DNA from: Paraescarpia echinospica
Lineage: Eukaryota > Annelida > Polychaeta > Sabellida > Siboglinidae
Direction of reading: 5' to 3'
Assembly (NCBI GenBank): GCA_020002185.1
Contig: JAHLWY010001155.1
Coordinates: 1 to 64,000, forward strand
Length of the DNA stretch: 64,000 nucleotides
Made by a program: the position numbers and the translations under genes. Position 1 is the stretch's first letter. Each line of letters opens with the position of its first letter. This document shows positions 1-12,900 of this stretch, piece by piece. The notes under the pieces were generated by a model. That model saw only the letters and a program-made list of their open reading frames with translations, searched no databases and had not been told where the DNA came from.

Positions 1-430
1 ACAAGTGCACTGTCGTGTGACAGTAACTTACAAGTGCACTGTCGTGTGACAGTCACTACAAGTGCACTGTCGTGTGACAGTCACTACAAGTGCACTGTCG
101 TGTGACAGTCACATACAAGTGCACTGTCGTGTGACAGTCACAAGTGCACTGTCATGTGACAGTCACTTACAAGTGCACTGTCATGTGACAGTCACTTACA
201 AGTGCACTGTCGTGTGACAGTCACTTACAAGTGCACTGTCATGTGACAGTAACTTACAAGTGCACAGTCGTGTGACAGTCACTACAAGTGCACTGTCGTG
301 TGACGGTCACTACAAGTGCACTGTCGTGTGACGGTCACTACAAGTGCACTATCGTGTGACAGTCACAAGTGCACTGTCGTGTGACAGTCACAAGTGCACT
401 GTCGTGTGACAGTCACTTACAAGTGCACTC
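1..430. repeat. Tandem repeat, about 29-34 bp unit, in the intron before exon 1
   Basis: Around 13 units built on the core caagtgcactgtcgtgtgac, with variable spacers (tcac, tcacta, tcactta). The unit holds a short inverted repeat, ctgtc-gtgt-gacag. The array runs off the left edge. No open frame of interest was seen. Confidence 0.9.
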
Positions 431-655
431 TCTGGTACAGTTACTTAACATATGTCATCCAATGATAGTCACTTGCAGAATTGTGATTTAGTACATTTAC
501 CTACAAAGAGATGGAAATAAATAAATGATGTTGTAGTGCCCCGCTGCATCATACCTGGCAGTGCCATTGTACCACTGTGTCACTGTCAGACTGTCACCTG
601 TGTATCACTGACTGTCGCTGTGTCACCATCTGTGTCTGTCACTGTGTCACTGTAG
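431..655 (+). other. 3' part of the intron upstream of exon 1
   Basis: A short unique AT-rich stretch (431-535) is followed by degenerate cactgtgtcactgtc-type sequence that runs into the acceptor tgtcactgtag at 645-655. I see no gene in it. Confidence 0.75.
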
Positions 656-902
656 GACGGCGTACCTGGTAGTGCTCAAGATCTGCAAGTTGTTGGTGAC
701 ATGCGTGGGTCACGCCCAGGTTCAGATGGTGGCTGATGCGTGCCAGGCACCGGATGCACCGCCCGGATCATCAGCGGTGTCTGCGGCGGTGCACAACCAT
801 GCAGTGGTGCTACAGCAGGCCCTGCTGCATGTGCCTAACCCCAATGCAGAGTGCATGACTCGCAACGTCGCCAGCAAGATAGGGCAGCACCTCGGCAAAC
901 AG
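656..902 (+). CDS. USP9X: USP9X exon 1 of the window (helical region upstream of the peptidase)
   Basis: The exon opens after acceptor tgtag with one base that completes a split codon, then reads [12 protein letters not shown] and, near its end, [18 protein letters not shown], closely resembling the region of USP9X a few hundred residues before the catalytic Cys. It ends in phase 0 at cag before donor gtgaga. This is alpha-helical repeat sequence thought to be a scaffold for substrates; no catalytic residues are present. The previous exon is outside the window. The match is clear and free of stops. Confidence 0.85.
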
Positions 903-3900
903 GTGAGAACTCTTGCCTTCTCTAGGGGCCATCTCAACTTGTTATGGCTCACCCGCCTGTGTGTGTTTGAGACGCCCTCTCTGTGCTGTGTTTGAGACGC
1001 CCCCTCTTTGTGCTGTGTTTGAGATGATCCCTCTGTGTGTTCTGTTTGAGATGCCCCCTCTCTACATACTCTGTTTGAGATGCTCCCTCTGTGCTGTGTT
1101 TGAGACACCCCCTCTATGGCGTGTTTGAAATGCCCCGTTTGTGGCATGTTTGAGATGCCTCTGTGCCATGTTTGAGACGCCCCCTCTGTGCCGTGTTTGA
1201 GACGCCCTCTCTGTGCAGGCGACAGGGACCGTGCCAGACCTGACGACGGTGCGCGCCGTGCAGAAGATCGCCTGGTCTGCCAGCAGTGGCGCGCTCTGTC
1301 TTGTGCACTCGACCAACGAGGACATCCACCGTGCCCACGAGAAGGTGACTAGTGCTGCGGGGGGTGGCACGGACGGTGGAGTTGGGGGCGGGGTGGGCCA
1401 GGAGGATGTGAGTGTGAGTGGGGAGGCGATGGAGGTGTTGACGGTGTGTCTCGCCCTGTGCCCCCAGGCCCTGGAGGCCCTCAACAAGGACAAGGCATGG
1501 CAGGCCTTCATTGTCGACCTGCTGCTGCTGTGTGGCTCACGCTCAGTCCGGCTCTCAGCCATGGAACAGTTCACGCTGATGGCCACCAAGTGCTGCTCCG
1601 GACAACGTCCACTTCTCTTCTTCATCACCCTGCTTTTCACAGTGCTAGGGGTAAGTCACTTTACCCCATCCTAGGGCTAAGTTAGTCTACTAGTACTCTT
1701 TACCCCACCCCTAGGCCTAAGTCAATCTACTGCTGCACTCTACCCCACCCCTAGGGCTAAGTCAGTCTACTGCTGCACTCTACCCCACCCCTAGGGCTAA
1801 GACGGTCTACTGCTACATTCTACCCCACCCCTAGGGCTAAGTCAGTCTACTGCTGCACTCTACCCCACCCCTAGGGTTAAGTCGGTCTACTGCTACACTC
1901 TACCCCACCCCTAGGGCTAAGTCAGTCTACTGCTGCACTCTACCCCACCCCTAGGGTTAAGTCGGTCTACTGCTACACTCTACCCCACCCCTAGGGCTAA
2001 GTCAGTCTACTGCTACACTCTACCCCACCCCTAGGGCTATGTCGGTCTACTGCTACACTCTACCCCACCCCTTGGGCTAAGTCAGTCTACTGCTACACTC
2101 TACCCCACGCCTAGGGCTAAGTCAGTCTACTGCTACACTCTACCCCAACCCTAGGGCTAAGTCAGTCTACTAGTACTCTTTACCCCACCCCCTAGGGCTT
2201 AGTCAGTCTACTAGTACTCTTTACCCCACCCCTAGGGCTAAACACTGACTGTTGTATTTACTGTCCTAAACACTGACTGTTGTATTGGCTGTCCTAAACA
2301 CTAACTGATGCGTTGACTGTCCTAAACACTGACTGATGCATTGACTGTCCTAAACACTGACTGATGTGTTGACCGTCCTAAACACTGACTGTTGTATTGA
2401 CCGTCCTAAACACTGACTGTTGTATTGACTGTCCTAAACACTGACTGTTGTATTGACTGTCCTAAACACTGACTGTTGTATTGGCTGTCCTAAACACTGA
2501 CTGTTGTATTGACCGTCCTAAACACTGACTGTTGTATTGACCGTCCTAAACACTGACTGTTGTATTGACCGTCCTAAACACTGACTGTTGTATTGACCGT
2601 CCTAAACACTGACTGTTGTATTGACCGTCCTAAACACTGACTGTTGTATTGACTGTCCTAAACACTGACTGTTGTATTGGCTGTCCTAAACACTGACTGA
2701 TGCGTTGACTGTCCTAAACACTGACTGATGTGTTGACCGTCCTAAACACTGACTGTTGTACTGACCGTCCTAAACACTGACTGTTGTATTGACTGTCCTA
2801 AACACTGACTGTTGTATTGACTGTCCTAAACACTGACTGTTGTATTGGCTGTCCTAAACACTGACTGTTGTATTGACCGTCCTAAACACTGACTGTTGTA
2901 TTGACCGTCCTAAACACTGACTGTTGTATTGACTGTCCTAAACACTGACTGTTGTATTGACTGTCCTAAACACTGACTGTTGTATTGACTGTCCTAAACA
3001 CTGACTGTTGTATTGACCGTCCTAAACACTGACTGTTGTATTGACTGTCCTAAACACTGACTCTTATATTGACTCTCCTAAACACTGACTGTTGTATTGA
3101 CCATCCTAAACACTGACTGTTGTATTGACCGTCCTAAACACTGACTCTTTTATTGACTGTCCTAAACACTGACTGTTGTATTGACCGTCCTAAACACTGG
3201 CTGTTGTATTGATTGTCCTAAACACTGGCTGTTGTATTGACTGTCCTAAACACTGACTGTTGTATTGACTGTCCTAAACACTGACTGTTGTATTGACTGT
3301 CCTAAACACTGAATGTTGTATTGACCGTCCTAAGCACTGACTGTTGTATTGACTGTCCTAAACACTGACTGATGCGCTGGACTGCCCCAACACTCGGACT
3401 GTTGTATTGGATCAGCCCTAAACAGTGCGACTGCTGTATTGACCATTCTAAACACTGGACTGTTGTATTGGACCGGCCCTAAACACTGACTGCTGTATTG
3501 ACTGTCCTAACACTGACTGCTGTATTGGCTGGGTCCTAAACACTACTGATCTAATTCTTCTAACCCATCCACCCATCCCATCTTCCAACCAACCTAACCA
3601 TTCCAAACACTGACTGTTGTATTGACTGTCCTAAACACTGAATGTTGTATTGACCATCCTAAACACTGGATGTTGTATTGACCATCCTAAACACTGACTG
3701 TTGTATTGACCGTCCTAAACACTGACTCTTATATTGACTGTCCTAAACACTGACTGTTGTATTGACCGTCCTAAACACTGACTGTTGTATTGACTGTCCT
3801 AAACACTGACTGTTGTATTGACTGTCCTAAACACTGACTGTTGTATTGACTGTCCTAAACACTGACTGTTGTATTGACCGTCCTAAACACTGACTGTTGT

Positions 3901-6900
3901 ATTGACCGTCCTAAACACTGACTGTTGTATTGACTGTCCTAAACACTGACTGATGCATTGACTGTCCTAAACACTGACTGATGCGTTGACCGTCCTAAAC
4001 ACTGACTGTTGTATTGACCGTCCTAAACAGTGACTGTTGTATTGACCGTCCTAAACACTGACTGTTGTATTGACCGTCCTAAACACTGACTGTTGTATTG
4101 ACTGTCCTAAACACTGACTGTTGTATTGGCTGTCCTAAACACTGACTGATGCGTTGACTGTCCTAAACACTGACTGATGTGTTGACCGTCCTAAACACTG
4201 ACTGTTGTATTGACCGTCCTAAACACTGACTGTTGTATTGACTGTCCTAAACACTGACTGTTGTATTGACTGTCCTAAACACTGACTGTTGTATTGGCTG
4301 TCCTAAACACTGACTGTTGTATTGACCGTCCTAAACACTGACTGTTGTATTGACCGTCCTAAACACTGACTCTTGTATTGACTGTCCTAAACACTGCCTG
4401 TTGTATTGGCTGTCCTAAACACTGACTGTTGTATTGACCGTCCTAAACACTGACTGTTGTGTTCCAGAATAAAGCGAGGGAGTTTGCATGCCAGTCTCAC
4501 GAATACTTCCAGCTGCTCTGTAGGTAGGTATCATTTGCCACTGTGGCATCCAGCATTGCTATGGCAACGTGATACATAACAACTTACAGCTGAACTTAGT
4601 TTGTTTCAATTTGCAGTATTAGTGCAATTCTTTCTGCAGTGAAGTGTGTTGTATGTTACTCACTGGTTTGTTGTAAGTTACTCACTGATTTGTTGTAGGT
4701 TACAGGTGTGTTGTATGTTACTAGCTGCTGTTTTTATGTTACTTGCTTGTGTCTTTATGTTACTCGCTGGCATGTTGTATGTTACTGGTGTGTTGTATGT
4801 TACTCATTGGTTTGTTGTATGTTCCTCACTGGTGTGTTGTATGTTACTCACTGGTGTGTTGTATGTTACTCATTGGTTTGTTGTATGTTCCTCACTGGTG
4901 TGTTGTATGTTCCTCACTGGTGTGTTGTATGTTCCTCACTGGTGTGTTGTATGTTACTCATTGGTTTGTTGTATGTTCCTCACTGGTGCGTTGTATGTTA
5001 CTCACTGGTGTGTTGTATGTTCCTCACTGGCGTGTTGTATGTTACTCACTGGTGTGTTGTATGTTACTCACTGGTGTGTTGTATGTTCCTCACTGGTGTG
5101 TTGTATGTTACTCACTGGTGTGTTGTATGTTACTCACTGGTGTGTTGTATGTTACTCATTGGTGTGTTGTATGTTACTCACTGGTTTGTTGTATGTTACT
5201 CAATGGTGTGTTGTATGTTACTCATTGGTGTGTTGTATGTTACTCAATGGTGTGTTGTATGTTACTCAATGGTGTGTTGTATGTTACTCACTGGTTTGTT
5301 GTATGTTACTCAATGGTGTGTTGTATGTTACTCATTGGTGTGTTGTATGTTACTCACTGGTGTGTTGTATGTTACTCAATGGTTTGTTGTATGTTACTCA
5401 ATGGTGTGTTGTATGTTATTCACTGGTTTGTTGTATGTTACTCAATGGTGTGTTGTATGTTACTCAATGGTGTGTTGTATGTTACTCAATGGTGTGTTGT
5501 ATGTTACTCATTGGTATGTTGTATGTTACTGGTGTGTTGTATGTTACTCACTGGTATGTTGTATGTTACTGGTGTGTTGTATGCTACTGGTGTGTTGTAG
5601 GTTACTCAACTACGCATCAGGGTCCCAGGCATCTCTGCCCACGGCAGAAGCCTTGCTGCACAATGAAATCACATGGCTGAAGAAAGTCAGGGTACAGTAC
5701 TTTCTGGGTCCAAAAAGTCTGTGTCCAGGATCTCCACACAGTCATGACAAATACTAATTGTTTACATATTGGCTGTTATTTATAAAGTGTATATGTAATT
5801 TTAAACAAATTGGAAATAACATTTACTTAGGTAGCAGTGAGGTGTGTTGCACAAGCGTGTTGTTTCTTTAGTTAGCAGTGAGGTGTGTTCTACAGGCGTG
5901 TTGTTTCTTTAGTTAGCAGTGAGGTGTGTTCTACAGACGTGTTGTTTCTTTAGTTAGCAGTGAGGTGTGTTCTACAGGCGTGTTGTTTCTTTAATTAGCA
6001 TTGACGTACGTTCTACAGGCGTGTTGTTTCTTTAATTAGCATTGACGTATGTTCTACAGGCGTGTTGTTTCTGATGTCGCTAATGTCTTTCAGGACAACA
6101 TACTTAAGACTGGCGACATTCAGGTGGATGAAATGTTACTAGAAGGCCACCTAGGGGTGACAAAGGAACTACTGTCACTACAGTCGGCCGAGAAGAAATA
6201 CCATATTGGGTCAGAGAACGGAGGCTCGAATCTCATCAAGGTGAGCAGCAACCATTTCACGAAGATATTGAACTCTTAACTAAGGATAATCTAATCAAGG
6301 TGAGCAGCAAGCATTTCACGAAGATATTGAGCTCATAATTAAGGATAATCTCATCAAGGTGACCAGGAACCATTTCACCAAGATATTGAGCTCTAAATTA
6401 AGGATAATCTTATTAAGGTGACCAGGAACCATTTCACCAAGATATTGAGCTGTAAATTAAGGATGATCTCATCAAGGTGAGCAGCAACCATTTCACCTAG
6501 ATATTGAGCTCTAAATTAAGGATAATCTTATCAAAGTGACCAGGAACCATTTCACCAAGATATTGAGCTCTAAATTAAGGATGATCTTATCAAGGTGAGC
6601 AGCAACCATTTCACCAAGATATTGAGCTCTAAATTAAGGATGATCTCATCAAGGTGAGCAGCAACCATTTCACCTAGATATTGAGCTCTAAATTAAGGAT
6701 GATCTTGTCAATGTGAGTAGGAATCATTTCACCAAGATATTGAGCTCTAAATTAAGGATAATCTTATCAAGGTGAGCAGCAACCATTTCACCAAGATATT
6801 GAGCTCTAAATTAAGGATGATCTCATAAGCAGATAGATATTGAGCTCTAAGTGAGGATGATCTTATCCAGGTGAGCAGCAACCATTTCACCTGAATTGAG

Positions 6901-9900
6901 CTCTGAAATTGAGGCATTTCCAAGATATTGAGCTCTTAAGGATAATCTTATCAAGGTGACCAGGAACCATTTCACCAAGATATTGAGCTCTAAATTAAGG
7001 ATGATCTTATCAAGGTGAGCAGCAACCATTTCACCAAGATATTGAGCTCTAAATTAAGGATAATCTTATCAAGGTGACCACGAACCATTTCACCAAGATA
7101 TTGAGCTCTAAATTAAGGATGATCTTATCAAGGTGAGCAGCAACCATTTCACCAAGATATTGAGCTCTAAATTAAGGATGATCTCATCAAGGTGAGCAGC
7201 AACCATTTCACCTAGATATTGAGCTCTAAATTAAGGATGATCTTGTCAATGTGAGTAGGAATCATTTCACCAAGATATTGAGCTCTAAATTAAGGATAAT
7301 CTTATCAAGGTGAGCAGCAACCATTTCACCAAGATATTGAGCTCTAAATTAAGGATGATCTCATCAAGGTGAGCAGCAACCATTTCACCTAGATATTGAG
7401 CTCTAAATTAAGGATGATCTTATCAAGGTGAGCAGCAACCATTTCACCTAGATATTGAGCTCTAAATTAAGGATAATCTTATTAAGGTGACCAGGAACCA
7501 ATTCACCAAGATATTGAGCTCTAAATTAAGGATGATCTTATCAAGGTGAGCAGCAACCATTTCACTAAGATATTGAGCTCTAAATTAAGGATGATCTCAT
7601 CAAGGTGAGCAGCAACCATTTCAACTAGATATTGAGCTCTAAATTAAAGATAATCTTATCAAGGTGACCAAGAACCAATTCACCAAGATATTGAGCTCTA
7701 AATTAAGGGTAATCTTATCAAGGTGAGCAGCAACCATTTCACCAAGATATTGAGCTCTAAATTAAGGATGATCTCATCAAAGTGAGCAGCACCCATTTCA
7801 CCTAGATTTTGCGCTCTAAATTAAAGATAATATTATTAAAGTGACCAGGAACCATTTCACCAAGATATTGAGCTCTAAATTAAGGATGATCTCATCAAGG
7901 TGAGCAGCAACCATTTCACCTAGATATTGAGCTCTAAATTAAGGATGATCTTGTCAATGTGAATAGGAACCATTTCACCAAGATATTGAGCTCTAAATTA
8001 AGGATAATCTTATCAAGGTGACCAGGAACCATTTCACCAAGATATTGAGCTCTAAATTAAGGATGATATTATCAAGGTGAGCAGCAACCATTTCACCTAG
8101 ATATTGAACTCTAAATTAAGGATAATCCATCATGAAACAAAATGTGTCATGAAATTTAAGGAATGTTTTCAAAATTTGTTTCCATAACATGCGCATTAAC
8201 TGCCATCATCGCCTGTTTGGCAGAACTCATTGAACAGTTGTTGTGGTTATAGTGTGGCGTAATTTTTCTGTTTAAGATGGTTATAGTGTGGCGTAATGTT
8301 GTCTGTTTAAGATGGTTATAGTGTGGCGTAATGTTGTCTGTTTAAGATGGTTATAGTGTGGCGTAATGTTGTCTGTTTAAGATGGTTATAGTGGTGTAAT
8401 GTTGTCTGTTTAAGATGGTTATAGTGTGGCGTAATGTTGTGTTTAAGATGGTTATAGTGTGGCGTAATGTTGTCTGTTTAAGATGGTTATAGTGTGGCGT
8501 AATGTTGTGTTTAAGATGGTTATAGTGTGGCGTAATGTTGTCTGTTTAAGATGGTTATAGTGTGGCGTAATGTTGTCTGTTTAAGATGGTTATAGTGTGG
8601 CGTAATGTTGTCTGTTTAAGATGGTTATAGTGTGGCGTAATGTTGTCTGTTTAAGATGGTTATAGTGTGGCATAATGTTGTCTGTTTAAGATGGTTATAG
8701 TGTGGCGTAATGTTGTCTGTTTAAGATGGTTATAGTGTGGCATAATGTTGTCTGTTTAAGATGGTTATAGTGTGGCATAATGTTGTCTGTTTAAGATGGT
8801 TATAGTGTGGCGTAATGTTGTCTGTTTAAGGTGGTTATAGTGTGGCGTAATGTTGTCCTTAAAAATTGTCATTTCCGTAAGCATTTCTCTGACCGTTTCA
8901 TTGATAGACTATTAGTGACCAATCATTTCTCTGACCTTTTCATTGATAGACTATTAGCAAATGGTAGTCACTGATACGTTGCTACTAGTAACAGTAAATG
9001 GTAGTCACTGATACGTTGCTACTAGTAACAGTAAATGGTAGTCACTGATACGTTGCTACTAGTAACAGTAAATGGTAGTCACTGATACGTTGCTACTAGT
9101 AACAGTAAATGGTAGTCACTGATACGTTGCTACTAGTAACAGTAAATGGTAGTCACTGATACATTGCTACTAGTAACAGTAAATGGTAGTCACTGATACG
9201 TTGCTACTAGTAACAGTAAATGGTAGTCACTGACATATACACTGATACACCGCTACTAGCAGCAAGTGGTAATCACAGACCATACAACAAAGGCAAGTTG
9301 TCCACTGTCAGCTGCTACACAGACTGTGTTGTGTGTTGACAGGAAGTCGTTGAGGACTTCTTGTTTCCGGCGTCAAAGCTTGTCATCCAGAGTCGCGACT
9401 CCAACAGTGAGCTCACATCTGAGCAGGCCATCCCAGTCTGCTCCACCCCTCTCACAATCACTGCGGCCTTTGACCTCCTGGTCGCCCTCTGTACAGGCTG
9501 TGTACACAACCTCAAGTACCTGGCTGGCATGCTCAAAGACATCTACTATTCAGGTATGCTCAGTGACATCTACTACTCAGGTATGCTCAGTGACATCTAC
9601 TATTCAGGTATGCTCAGTGACATCTACTACTCAGGTGTGCTCAGTGACATCTACTACTCAGGTATGCTCAGTGACATCTATTACTCAGGTATGTTCAGTG
9701 ACATCTAGTACTGAGGTATGCTCAGCCCCAGTTACATATACTACTGAGGTATGCTCAGTGACATCTACTACTGAGGTATGCTCAGTGACATCTACTGCTC
9801 AGATATGCTTAGTGATATATAATACTCAGGTATGCTCAGTGACATATACTACTCAGGTATGCTCAGTGACATATACTGCTCAGGTATGCTCAGTGACATA

Positions 9901-12900
9901 TACTACTCAGGTGTGCTCAGTGACATCTACTACTCAGGTATGCTCAGTGACATCTGCTATTCAGGTATGCTCAGTGACATATACTATTCAGGTATGCTCA
10001 GTGACATCTGCTATTCAGGTATGCTCAGTGACATATACTATTCAGGTATGCTCAGTGACATCTACTATTCAGGTGTGCTCGGTGACATCTACTACTCGTG
10101 TGCTCAGTTACATATACTACTGAGGTATGCTCAGTGACATCTACTACTGAGGTATGCTCAGTGACATCTACTACTGAGGTATGCTCAGTGACATGTACTG
10201 CTGAGATATGCTCAGTGACATCTACTACTCAGGTGTGCTCGGTGACATCTACTACTCATGTGTGTTCAGTGACATATACTACTCAAGCATGCTCAGTAAC
10301 ATCTACTACTCAGGTATGCTCAGTGACATCTATTACTCAGTTATGTTCAATGACATCTACTACTGAGGTATGCTCAGCCTCAGTTACATCTACTACTCAG
10401 GTATGCTCAGTGACATATACTGCTCGGGTATGCTCAGTGACATATAGTGCTCAGGTATGCTCAACGACATGTACTGCTCAGGTATGCTCAACGACATCTA
10501 CTCAGGTATGCTCAGTGACATCTTCTAATCTGGTACACTTAGTGACATGTTGACATATGTGACCCATCTTGATGAAATGAGTTGGATGTTAGTAAAACTG
10601 ATTTTCTGCCGTTTATGTAAAAATTTAAAAATATCACAAATTTTGAGATTTCCCCTTAAAATGATTCTTTAATATTCGTTTTATTGATTGCTATTACTGC
10701 TACTGTCTAATTAATTCTGTTTTATGTATTTTAATGTAATTTCTGAGAACTGTGCGAAGTGTCCCGCTTGGTTTCCATAAAACAGTCGAAAATGCTGCTA
10801 ATTGCGCGCATTGTTTGCCGTCATTTTTCGGATGATCCCTAACAAATTGGATATCCCCGCGAACCTTGAGTCCTTGACATGTCGTCTTTCCAAGTATGGG
10901 CGCATATATGCTAATAATTGCGGACTGTGGCCTACAGAAGGCAAGGAACACCCCCCTTCTAATGCCAGATGTGTAAACAAGTTCGGATCACGTGGTAGCA
11001 ACGCAACCATGTGACGCAAGCGGTAATTTGAAGAGGTAATTTGAATAATTCTCTATGCACGCAGGCGTACTGTGTATTTTCACCACGTCAGTGCTGTCAC
11101 TTGTGACCCAGAGAGTTGTTTATAACGAAGCAACAATGGCATTCGGCGTGGCTTCAAAGATGTGCTCTGTCCAAGCCCAGCCAAGGAGGTTGCCTCTATT
11201 ACTGGACCGCCTGGTTAGTAGGAGTCTATGCGTTGCCGGAGACTGACCCTGTTGTTATACCGTCTGGTGAACAGGAGCCACAACAAGAAACTACTGCGGG
11301 TACACTTGAGCAGGCATGAGTCCAGCAAACCCGTTCCCTGCACCCGAGGCTGTGCGCGCCATGCTGATACCACTTGAGCAGGCAGGGTCTAGCGAACCCG
11401 TTCCCTGCACCCGAGGCTGTGCGCGCCATGCTGATACCACTTGAACAGGCAGGGTCTAGCGAACCCGTTCCCTGCACCCGAGGCTGTGCGCGCCATGCTG
11501 ATACCACTTGAGCAGGCAGGGTCTAGCAAACCCGTTCCCTGCACCCGAGGCTGTGCGCGCCATGCTGATACCACTTGAGCAGGCAGGGTCTAGCGAACCC
11601 GTTCCCTGCACCCGAGGCCATGCGCACCATGCTGATACCACTTGAGCAGGCAGGGTCTAGCGAACCCGTTCCCTGCACATGAGGCTGTGCGCGCCGTGCC
11701 GATACAACGCAAACGAGGATGTGCCTGGTCTGGAAGCTACACTTGACTTACTGGACAATGTCGCCGATCTGTTGTCGTTATGTAGTTGCATTGTTCTTTG
11801 GTATTAAAATTCTTGTTAAATATGACTATCTGTTGTATTTTACTATGAAGATTACGAAAAATTTTCATTGTATTTATGTTTTCATAAATCTAAATAATTT
11901 TTTAAAAATAAAAATGATAATATAAAATTAATAATAAAAACAATAAGTCTTAACTAATGACAGATACGTCTAAGAAAGTTAAAGTATAATGGTGTAAGAG
12001 CTGCCGGTTTTCTCTTTTCTTAACAATGCCAGTAATTACACAAGCAATTAATTTGTTGCTAACTTATTTCTGACAAAGGTTTTGTTTGTATATTAATGTA
12101 GTGTCATGAGGATGCCATTATGATCAAGTGATCCAAATATCATCCTTATATGACAACGCTAACTTAGGCATAATGTATAATAGCAGAGTTTTAGCTTTTC
12201 TAACAATAGTGGTAATTACACAACAAAATTAATTGTACTGCTATTTTATTTCTAACAAAGATATTGTTTTCATATTAACAGAATGTCTTCAGAATGCCAC
12301 TATCTCGAAGAGGTCCAAATTTCAACAAGATTTGTCCATGGTAACTAAGGTACATTACTTGAAACACAACAAATATGTTGCTTAAACTTTGAAGGCCGTT
12401 TTCTGGGATTGAAGACTTCAACCCCACACATGTTTGGCGAGCCGTAACTTCAGTTATTATTGAGATATCTTCCTGTATGATACATCATATGAAAGCTGAG
12501 AATCTGCACTTTCAAACGATGCCAATAACTCAATATTGAAAAACGCCGACATGCGACTCATTTTGTTAAGATGGGTCACATATAGTTAGAAAGAACTATA
12601 CAGTTTGGATTGTTGTTGTCAGTGCGGCGCTCCAGCCCTGGCATCGTGGCCACATGTAATTTCTTCATACGATTATATTAATTAAAGCTGTTCTACAAAG
12701 CCTTAGTACACATCTAATATGACACATATACTGCTCAGGTATGCTCAGTACTCAGGTACGCTCAGTGACATATACTGTTCAGGTATGCTCAGTGACAATT
12801 ACTAGTCAGATATTCTCTGTGACATCTACTATCATAAATTTCTGTGCATTTTTCCATAATTTTTTTACTTAAGTCCGGGTGCGTATTATACAACGTGCAG

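Noticed and set aside
1700..2240. Telomere-like ccccaccc-ctaggg repeats
   Set aside because: The unit is 40 bp and derives from the exon 2 donor; no run of TTAGGG or similar is present.
4646..5757. Three overlapping frames of 285-349 codons of Cys/Val/Leu-rich repeats
   Set aside because: Produced by a stop-free 22-bp repeat in all frames; the array is an intron ending in the exon 4 acceptor.
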